From Palsa-461 sp963768185 (GTDB lineage: Bacteria; Actinomycetota; Acidimicrobiia; Acidimicrobiales; RAAP-2), in contig CAVYGS010000001.1 of the NCBI GenBank assembly GCA_963768185.1, positions 62,001 to 126,000 of the forward strand: a stretch of 64,000 bases of DNA. The letters run 5' to 3'. The position numbers and the translations under genes were made by a program. The notes beneath the pieces were generated by a model. The model worked only from the letters and a program-made list of their open reading frames with translations. It made no database searches and was not told the origin of the DNA. Shown here piece by piece: positions 57,170-64,000 of the stretch (position 1 is its first letter; every line of letters starts with the position of its first letter).

Positions 57170-59393
57170 ATGGTGAGCCTCGCTCGGGTCTCTCCGGCCC
57201 CGGACACCGCGCAAGCGGCCCTCGACGAGCTCCTCGCGCCCGTGCTGAAGGCGCTGGCCGAGCAGCGCCCCGACGAGGACGTGGCACTCGTCATCGAGGC
57301 CGGTCGGACCGCTGCGGTGGCGCATGCCACCCAGGTGCGTCGCTCCGGCGAGCCCTACGTCACCCACCCGGTCGCAGTGGCCACGATCGTCGCCCAGCTC
57401 GGCCTCGACGCGCCGACCGTGGCGGCCGCGCTGTTGCACGACGCGGTCGAGGACACCAACGTCACCCTGGAGGCGATCGACAAGCAGTTCGGCCCGACGG
57501 TCGCCCGGGTGGTCGACGGGGTCACCAAGCTCGACCGGCTCCAGTTCGACTCCAAGGAGGCCCAGCAGGCCGCCACCATTCGCAAGATGCTCATCGCGAT
57601 GGCGAACGACTGGCGGGTCCTGCTCATCAAGCTGGCCGACCGGCTGCACAACATGCAGACGCTCGCGGTCATGCCGGAGTGGAAACAGCGTCGCACTGCG
57701 CAAGAGACCCTCGATGTGTACGCCCCGTTGGCCCACCGCCTGGGCATCGAGCAGGTCAAGTGGCAGCTGGAGGATCTGGCCTTCGCGACCTTGTACCCGA
57801 AGCGCTACGCCGAGATCGAGCAGATGGTCGCGACCCGGGCGCCCCAGCGCGAGGACCTGCTGGCGCGCGTCCTCGTCGCGGTGCGCGAGCAGCTCGAGGC
57901 GGTCGGACTGGCCGCCGAGGTGACCGGCCGGCCGAAGCACCTCTGGAGCATCTACGAGAAGATGGTGGTGCGCGGGCGCGAGTTCGACGACATCCACGAC
58001 CTGGTGGGCATTCGCGTCGTGGTCGGCTCGGAGAAGGACTGCTGGGGGGGCCTCGGCGCGATCCACGCGATCTGGCCGCCGGTCCAGGGGCGCTTCAAGG
58101 ACTACATCAACACGCCCAAGTTCAACCTCTACCAGTCGCTGCACACCACGGTGATCGGCCTCGACGGCAAGCCGGTCGAAGTCCAGGTGCGCACCGAGGA
58201 GATGCACCGGCGGGCCGAGTACGGGATCGCGGCGCACTGGGGGTACAAGGAGCAGGGCGACTCGGCCGGGGAGATCGCCTGGATGCAGCGCATCGCCGAC
58301 GTCGACCAGGAGACCAACGACCCCGTCGAGTTCCTCGCCGCGCTCAAGCTGGACCTCGAACAGGACGAGGTCTACGTCTTCACCCCGAAGGGCCGGGTGA
58401 TCGCGCTCCCGGCGCAGTCCAACCCGGTCGACTTCGCCTACGCCATCCACACCGAGGTCGGGCACCGCTGCATCGGGGCGCGCGTCAACGGCCGGCTGGT
58501 TCCCTTGGAGACCAAGCTGACCTCGGCCGATACGGTCGAGATCTTCACCTCCAAGTCGCCTTCGGCGGCCCCCTCGCGGGACTGGCTCCAGATCGTCGCC
58601 TCGTCCCGGGCCCGCAACAAGATTCGCCAGTGGTTTAGCCGGGAGCGCCGCGAGGACGCCATCGAGAACGGGCGCGAGGAGCTCACCAAGGCGGTGCGCC
58701 GGGCCGGCATGCCGTTGCACAAGGTGCTCGGGTCAGCCGCGCTCGAGCGCGGTGGCCGAGTCCATGAACCTTGCCGACCTCGACGCGCTGTATGCCGCCA
58801 TCGGCGAGCACCAGGCGTCCCCGCAGTCGGTCATGCAGCGCCTCGCCCGCGAGCTGCGCGGCGGCGAGGAGGAGCAACTGCCGACCACGGCCTCGCTCGG
58901 GGTGCGCCGGACCCGCTCGTCGCGCCACACGGTCGCCGGTGTCTACGTCGAGGGCCTCGACGACGTGATGGTCCATCTGGCCCGGTGCTGCACCCCGGTG
59001 CCCGGCGACGAGATCGTCGGGTTCGTGACCCAGGGCCGTGGGGTCTCGGTGCACCGCTCGGACTGCTCGAACGCCATGGCGCTCGGCCGGCGCTCCGAGG
59101 AGCGCCTGATCGAGGTCGAGTGGGACCGGGGGAGCGAAGGCGTGTTCCTGGCGACCCTGGAGGTCCTGGCCTTCGATCGCTCGAGACTGCTGGCCGATGT
59201 CAGCCGGGTGGTGTCCGAGCACCACCTGAACATCGTGGCGGCGCGGACCATCACCACGCCCGACCGGGTGAGTCGCATGGCCTTCGACGTCGAGCTGGCC
59301 GACCCGGCCCACCTGCAGTCGCTGGTGAGCTCGCTCAAGTACCTCGACGGCGTCTTCGACGCCTACCGGCAGCTCCCGGGCAAGCGTCCGTGA
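57170..59393 (+). pseudogene. relA: (p)ppGpp synthetase/hydrolase (RelA/SpoT), single frameshift
   Basis: Bifunctional stringent-response enzyme of about 740 residues. The HD hydrolase domain (VAAALLHDAVEDTNVTLE, KLADRLHNMQTL) is followed by the synthetase domain (GRPKHLWSIYEKMVVRG, YQSLHTTVIG), the TGS domain (VYVFTPKGRVIALPAQSNPVDFAYAIHTEVGHRC) and a zinc-finger-like region (MVHLARCCTPVPGDEIVGFVTQGRGVSVHRSDC). A C-terminal ACT domain (LLADVSRVVSEHHLNIVAART) ends the protein. One extra base near 58742, in GCGCTCGAGCGCG, separates KVLGSAAL from SAVAESMNLADL. Sequence on both sides is normal, so an error is likely. hisS overlaps its stop. Confidence 0.9.
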
Positions 59394-60670
59394 GCGCCAG
59401 CAGCGCCCCCACCGGGACGCCGCGCGCCCCGAGGGGGACCCACGACGTGCTGTGGCCCGAGTCGGCACGCTGGGAGGCCTTCGTCGCCACCTTCGCGTGC
59501 CTCGTCCAGTCGGCGGGCTACGGCCTCGTCGAGACGCCGGTGTTCGAGGACGCGGCGGTGTTCCGCCGGGGCATCGGCGAGGCCAGCGACGTCGTGGGCA
59601 AGGAGATGTACGAGTTCGAGGACCGCGACGGCACCATGCTGGCGCTGCGCCCCGAGGGCACCGCACCGGTGGTGCGGGCCTATCTCCAGCACCGCCCGGT
59701 GCTCCCGTGGAAGTCCTGGTACCTCACGGCGGCCTTCCGCCACGAGCGCCCCCAGGCGGGCCGATACCGCCAGCACCACCAGGTGGGCATCGAGGCGCTC
59801 GGCGAGGCCGACCCCGATCTCGACGTCGAGGTGATCTGGGTGGCCGACCGCTTCTTCAGGACCCTCGGGCTGGCCGACTACACCCTGTCGATCAACTCCA
59901 TGGGCGACGGGCGATGCCGCCCCGCCTACATCGCGCTCTTGGCCGCGTACCTCCACGCGCACGCAGACGAGCTGTGCGAGGACCACCGGGCGCGGATCGA
60001 TGCCAACCCGATGCGGGTGCTCGACTGCAAGCGGCCCGAGTGCCGGGCCGCCACCGAGGCCGTGCCCCGCCTGGTCGACCACCTGTGCGAGGACTGTCGC
60101 CCCCACTTCGCGCGGGTGCGCGACGGGCTCCAGGCGATCGGGATCAAGGCGCAGCTCGACCACCGTCTCGTGCGCGGCTTCGACTACTACACCCGCACCA
60201 CCTTCGAGTTCGCATCGGCGGCCATGGAGGCGGCCCAGAACGGCATCGGCGGTGGCGGGCGCTACGACGGGCTGGCCGAGGCGATGGGCGGGCCCCCGAC
60301 GCCGGGCATCGGCTTCGGCATCGGGATCGAGCGCGTGCTGTTGGCCTGCGACGCCGAGGAGTGTTTCCCGGTGACCCCCCCGACGCTCGACGCGTGGCTG
60401 ATCGACCTGGTCGACGGCACCACCGCCCGCGACCTGTCCGTCGAGCTGCGGGAGGCGGGGCTGCGGGTCGACCGCGGCTTCGGCGAACGCTCCTTGAAGG
60501 CCCACCTGCGGGCCGCCGACCGCTCTGGCGCGCTGGCGGCGGTGATCGTCGGCGCCGAGGAGCAGGCGAGTGGCACCGTTGCGCTGCGGCCGTTGCGCGG
60601 CGGCGAGCAACGTCCGGTGTCGCGGGCCGAGCTCGCCGAGGCGTTGCGGGCGCTGCGGGAGGACTCGTGA
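59390..60670 (+). CDS. hisS: Histidyl-tRNA synthetase
   Basis: A 426-residue class II synthetase. It has PRGTHDVLWPESARWE at the N-terminus, motif 2 YLTAAFRHERPQAGRYRQHHQVG, the histidine loop RLVRGFDYYTRTTFEF, GGGGRYDGLAEAMGGPPTPGIGFGIGIER (motif 3) and an anticodon-binding domain. GTG start overlapping the relA stop by 4 bases. The N-terminal frame is continuous with the shifted relA frame, which creates an artificial long fusion. aspS begins at an overlapping GTG. Confidence 0.95.
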   Translation: MSASSAPTGTPRAPRGTHDVLWPESARWEAFVATFACLVQSAGYGLVETPVFEDAAVFRRGIGEASDVVGKEMYEFEDRDGTMLALRPEGTAPVVRAYLQHRPVLPWKSWYLTAAFRHERPQAGRYRQHHQVGIEALGEADPDLDVEVIWVADRFFRTLGLADYTLSINSMGDGRCRPAYIALLAAYLHAHADELCEDHRARIDANPMRVLDCKRPECRAATEAVPRLVDHLCEDCRPHFARVRDGLQAIGIKAQLDHRLVRGFDYYTRTTFEFASAAMEAAQNGIGGGGRYDGLAEAMGGPPTPGIGFGIGIERVLLACDAEECFPVTPPTLDAWLIDLVDGTTARDLSVELREAGLRVDRGFGERSLKAHLRAADRSGALAAVIVGAEEQASGTVALRPLRGGEQRPVSRAELAEALRALREDS

Positions 60671-62427
60671 GCTCCGGGGTCGCCAAGCGGGCGACCTCGA
60701 TGCGCACCGATCTCTGCGGCGCCCTCGGTGTGGCAGACGTGGATCGCCGGGTGGCCCTGTGCGGGTGGGTGGCGCGTCGGCGCGAGCACGGCGAGCATCT
60801 CGCGTTCATCGACCTGCGCGACCACAGCGGGCTCGTCCAGTGCGTCGTCGACGGCGGGCTCGATGTGCGCGGTGAGTACGTGGTGCGGGTGGAGGGCGTC
60901 GTGCGCCACCGCCCCGAGGGCACCGTCAACGAACGGCTCGCCACCGGCCAGGTCGAGATCCACGACTGCACGGTCGAGGTGCTGTCCAGCGCGGAGACCC
61001 CGCCGGTCCCGATCGAGGACCGGGTCGAGGCGGACGAGGCGCTGCGCTTCAAGTACCGCTACCTGGATCTGCGTCGCACGCGGATGCAGGCCAACCTCCG
61101 CCTGCGGGCGACGGTGAACTCGGCACTGCGCCGCGCCATGGAGCGCCACGGGTTCTGCGAGGTCGAGACCCCGCTCTTGTGGTCGCCGACCCCCGAAGGG
61201 GCGCGGGAGTTCGCGGTGCCGTCCCGCCTGCACCACGGCTCGTTCTACGTGCTGCCCCAGAGCCCCCAGCTCGCCAAGCAGCTGCTCATGGTGGGGGGTT
61301 TCGACCGCTACTATCAGATCGCCCGGTGCATGCGCGACGAGGACACCCGCGCCGACCGCACCGTCGAGTTCACCCAGCTGGACCTGGAGGCGTCCTTCGT
61401 CGGCCAGGACGACGTGCTCGCGGTGGTCTCCGACGCGGTCGCCGACGCATCCGAGGCCGTCACCGGGACCCGCCCCCCCGAGATCGGCCGCATCAGCTGG
61501 GCCGACGCGCTCGACCGCTACGGCACGGACAAGCCCGACCTGCGCTTCGGGATGGAGCTGGTCGACCTGAGTGGCCTGTTCGATGGCACCTCGGTCCGCG
61601 CCTTCTCGGCCCCGACGGTCAAGGCGCTGGTGCTCGCCGGGGGCGGGTCGCTCGGCCGCGGCCGCATCGACGCGTTGGTCGACCGGGCGAAGGGCCTCGG
61701 CGCAGCGGGGCTGGCGTGGTTCCGCGTCACGAGCGGTGAGCGCGGTCTCGCGCTCGACTCCCCGCTGGCGTCGCACATGAGCGACGCCGAGCGCTCGGGG
61801 CTGCTCGGGGCGAGCGGCGCCGGCGAGGGCGACCTCGTCCTCGTGGTCGCCGCGGAGTACCAGCTCGCCTGCAGCGTGCTCGGCAACCTCCGGGTGCACC
61901 TCGGCGGCACGGCCGTGGGGGAGGGTGCCCACCACTACGTCTGGGTCGTCGACTTCCCGATGTTCGAGGGCATCGACGAGGCCGGCAACCCGATGGCGGC
62001 CCACCACCCCTTCACCATGCCGCACGCCAAGGACCTGGAGCGCCTGGAGACCGAGCCGCTCTCGGTTCGGGCCCAGGCCTACGACCTCGTGCTGAACGGC
62101 TGGGAGCTCGGCTCGGGCAGCGTCCGGATCCACCGCGCCGACATCCAGCGGCGGGTCTTCGACGCGCTCGGGATCTTGCCCGAGGACGCCGAGACCCGCT
62201 TCGGGTTCCTGCTCGACGCCTTCCGCTACGGCGCCCCGCCCCACGCCGGCTTCGCCGTCGGGCTCGACCGGCTGGTGGCGATCTTCGCGGGGGAGGAGAG
62301 CATCCGCGAGGTGATCGCCTTCCCGAAGACCCAGTCGGGGGCAGACCTCATGACCGGGGCGCCCAAGCCGCTGGCCGCTCAAGCCCTGCGCGACCTCGGG
62401 CTCGCCGCCCCGCCGCCCAAGAAATGA
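60667..62427 (+). CDS. aspS: Aspartyl-tRNA synthetase
   Basis: A 586-residue bacterial-type class II synthetase. The N-terminal OB domain (VALCGWVARRREHGEHLAFIDLRDHSGLVQCVV) is followed by FKYRYLDLRRTRMQANL (motif 1 region), QSPQLAKQLLMVGGFDRYYQIARCMRDEDTRADRTVEFTQLD (motif 2), a GAD insertion domain (about residues 300-420) and AVGLDRLVAIFAGEESIREVIAFPKTQSG (motif 3). An ATG at 60700 is an alternative start. It may also charge tRNA-Asn, as many actinobacterial enzymes do; that is not determinable here. Confidence 0.95.
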   Translation: MSSGVAKRATSMRTDLCGALGVADVDRRVALCGWVARRREHGEHLAFIDLRDHSGLVQCVVDGGLDVRGEYVVRVEGVVRHRPEGTVNERLATGQVEIHDCTVEVLSSAETPPVPIEDRVEADEALRFKYRYLDLRRTRMQANLRLRATVNSALRRAMERHGFCEVETPLLWSPTPEGAREFAVPSRLHHGSFYVLPQSPQLAKQLLMVGGFDRYYQIARCMRDEDTRADRTVEFTQLDLEASFVGQDDVLAVVSDAVADASEAVTGTRPPEIGRISWADALDRYGTDKPDLRFGMELVDLSGLFDGTSVRAFSAPTVKALVLAGGGSLGRGRIDALVDRAKGLGAAGLAWFRVTSGERGLALDSPLASHMSDAERSGLLGASGAGEGDLVLVVAAEYQLACSVLGNLRVHLGGTAVGEGAHHYVWVVDFPMFEGIDEAGNPMAAHHPFTMPHAKDLERLETEPLSVRAQAYDLVLNGWELGSGSVRIHRADIQRRVFDALGILPEDAETRFGFLLDAFRYGAPPHAGFAVGLDRLVAIFAGEESIREVIAFPKTQSGADLMTGAPKPLAAQALRDLGLAAPPPKK

Positions 62428-63746
62428 CGAGCGGCGACCTGTTCGGCGCTGCGGCGGACAAGGCGCTCAAGGAACGGTCGCCACTCGCCGCACGCCTCCG
62501 TCCCCGCTCGCTCGACGAGGTGGTCGGCCAGGCCCACCTGATCGGCCCCCGGGGCCCGCTGCGGGCGCTCGCCGAGTCGGACCGGCTGGGCTCGGCGATC
62601 CTGTGGGGGCCGCCCGGGACGGGCAAGACGACGCTCGCCCGCGTGCTGGCCGAGACGAGCGACAAGGAGTTCGTGCCGCTGTCGGCGACTGCGTCGGGCG
62701 TGAAGGACGTGCGGGCCGCGCTCGAGGAGGCGCACCGCCGGTTGGGCGAGCGCGGCCAGGGCACGCTCCTGTTCATCGACGAGGTCCACCGGTTCAACAA
62801 GGCCCAGCAGGACGTTCTGTTGCCGGCGGTGGAGGACGGGCTCGTGGTGCTCATCGGGGCCACGACCGAGAACCCGTTCTTCGAGGTGAACGCGCCGCTC
62901 ATGAGCCGCTCGACGCTCTGGCGGCTCGAGCCGCTGAGTGAGGGAGACCTCCGGGTGATCCTCGGCCGGGGCCTTGCGGCCGAAGGGGCGAGTGCGGACG
63001 ACGACGCCCTCGACGCGCTGTGTGCCGCTGCGGCCGGCGACGCCCGCAGCGCGCTCAACACGCTGGAGGTTGCCGCCGCGCTCGCCAGGGCGCGCGCGAG
63101 GCCCGGCGATGCCGTGCACATCGGCATGGACCAGGTCGTCGCGGCTCGGGATGGGCGGATCTTCCACCAGGGGGTCGACGAGCACTACGACCAGATCTCG
63201 GCCCTGATCAAGAGCGTGCGGGGCTCGGATCCCGACGCCGGCCTGTACTGGCTGGCCCGGATGATCGAGGCCGGCGAGGACCCGCGCTATCTGGCCCGGC
63301 GTCTCGTGATCCTGGCCAGCGAGGACGTCGGCATGGCGGACCCGATGGCGCTCGTCGTCGCCGACGCGGCGTCGCGCGCGGTCGAGGTGGTCGGCCTGCC
63401 GGAGGCCGCGCTCAACCTGGCCGAGTGCGTGATCTACCTGTCGACCGCACCCAAGTCCAACCGCGTCACGGTCGCCCTCGGGCGGGCCATGGAGGACGTC
63501 TCGGCCAAGGTGCGCGGCGACGTGCCGAACCACCTGCGCGATGGTCACTCGCCCAACGCCGCGGCGCGCCTCGGCCAGGACACCTACCGGTACCCGCACG
63601 ACGACCCCGAGGGCTGGGTCGACCAGCAGTACCGACCCGCCGAGCTCGAGGGCCACGTCTACTACGAGCCCTCGACCCACGGCGCCGAGGCGGAGGTCGC
63701 TCGACGGCTGCGCCGAGGCTCCGGCGGCGACACGACGTCCCGTTAA
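62424..63746 (+). CDS. rarA: Replication-associated recombination protein A (MgsA/Mgs1-type AAA+ ATPase)
   Basis: A 440-residue clamp-loader-like ATPase acting at stalled replication forks. It has SPLAARLRPRSLDEVVGQAHLIGP, Walker A LWGPPGTGKTTLARVLAE, Walker B LLFIDEVHRFNKAQQDVLLPAVEDG, sensor VLIGATTENPFFEVN and the C-terminal tetramerisation part YWLARMIEAGEDPRYLARRLVILASEDVG. The C-terminus with HLRDGHSPNAAARLGQDTYRYPHDDPEGWVDQQY is typical. It overlaps aspS by 4 bases. Confidence 0.95.
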   Translation: MTSGDLFGAAADKALKERSPLAARLRPRSLDEVVGQAHLIGPRGPLRALAESDRLGSAILWGPPGTGKTTLARVLAETSDKEFVPLSATASGVKDVRAALEEAHRRLGERGQGTLLFIDEVHRFNKAQQDVLLPAVEDGLVVLIGATTENPFFEVNAPLMSRSTLWRLEPLSEGDLRVILGRGLAAEGASADDDALDALCAAAAGDARSALNTLEVAAALARARARPGDAVHIGMDQVVAARDGRIFHQGVDEHYDQISALIKSVRGSDPDAGLYWLARMIEAGEDPRYLARRLVILASEDVGMADPMALVVADAASRAVEVVGLPEAALNLAECVIYLSTAPKSNRVTVALGRAMEDVSAKVRGDVPNHLRDGHSPNAAARLGQDTYRYPHDDPEGWVDQQYRPAELEGHVYYEPSTHGAEAEVARRLRRGSGGDTTSR

Positions 63747-64000
63747 AGCGTGCGCTGATAGACCCGCACACCACCCTTCTCGGGTGTCCGGCTCTGGTGA
63801 ACCACATCACCTTCGCCGGTTTCTGCTTCTTCTTGCCGGAGCAAGGTTTCGGAGCCAGTTGCACCACCACGATGCGGTGGCCAGCGCTTTCTCCTCCACA
63901 GACCTTGTTATCCCGGCCTCGCGCTTCGGGGTCCGGAGCGGCGTTGCCACCGCACAGAGATCGTCGCGCGAGGTTGTGACACTCGTGCGTCTTCGCCTAT
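63747..64000. other. Unassigned end of window
   Basis: I see no supported gene in these 254 bases. A minus-strand frame (beginning MVVQLAPKPCSGKKKQKPAK) enters from here but continues antisense to rarA and has no recognisable homology. Base composition appears less GC-rich than the neighbouring genes, so it may be intergenic or recently acquired DNA. Confidence 0.4.

Noticed and set aside
57170..60670. One 1166-residue frame joining RelA and HisS
   Set aside because: It arises from the +1 frameshift in relA. The true relA end and an overlapping hisS GTG are both visible.
1..64000. CRISPR array, rRNA or complete tRNA genes
   Set aside because: No regularly spaced direct repeats and no complete tRNA or rRNA signature were seen on either strand.

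Overview
The window is high-GC chromosomal DNA with tightly packed, often 4-base-overlapping genes. It carries coenzyme F420 genes (cofE-like ligase, F420:NADP reductase, Ddn-like protein), mycothiol genes (mshC, a mycothiol-type isomerase), phosphatidylinositol-mannoside genes (pgsA-like, PatA-like, pimA), an InhA-like enoyl reductase and a B12 pathway. Together these point to an actinobacterium (Actinomycetota). A lineage outside the mycobacteria, such as Acidimicrobiia, is plausible but cannot be fixed from the sequence. Many genes have a TAnnnT -10 box only 5-10 bases before the start codon, as expected for leaderless transcripts.

Layout. 1-2.3 kb: 3' part of an ABC exporter region and a YCII protein. 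2.5-6.6 kb: a nested mobile structure. A group II intron sits just downstream of the promoter of a Ddn-like gene, and its reverse transcriptase gene is interrupted by a 2.2-kb large-serine-recombinase element with 24-bp terminal inverted repeats and a 2-bp AT duplication. 7-13.3 kb: aminoglycoside-phosphotransferase-like and GNAT genes, then a homogentisate (tyrosine) degradation cluster (FAH, mycothiol isomerase, MBL hydrolase, homogentisate dioxygenase) and a methyltransferase. 13.3-17.8 kb: two ISL3-like insertion sequences flanking cobB. 18-29.4 kb: cobO, a cobalamin riboswitch and the run cobU-cobS-cobD-cobC-cobQ-cobN-chelatase ID. 29.6-34.2 kb: two glycosyltransferases, inhA-like, F420 reductase, mshC. 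34.3-35 kb: a membrane-anchored dCTP-deaminase-fold protein.

35-63.7 kb is a core region whose order (thrS, HIT, pgsA, PatA, pimA, ... pdxS, pdxT, yebC, ruvC, ruvA, ruvB, yajC, secD, secF, relA, hisS, aspS, rarA) parallels the Mycobacterium tuberculosis Rv2614c-Rv2559c region from memory. Here it is interrupted by a membrane-protein gene, cofE and a broken EF-G-like gene, and later by a secreted hydrolase, a cupin and a CRP regulator.

Eight conserved genes (cobC-like, thrS, pgsA-like, PatA-like, pdxS, ruvB, secF, relA) each carry at least one single-base indel, and the EF-G-like gene carries several. Isolated single indels in essential genes look like sequence error, whereas the EF-G-like gene may be truly decayed. 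The most novel signal is the serine-recombinase element: its recombinase gene has no stop inside the element and is completed in frame by the element's other end only when the element is circular.
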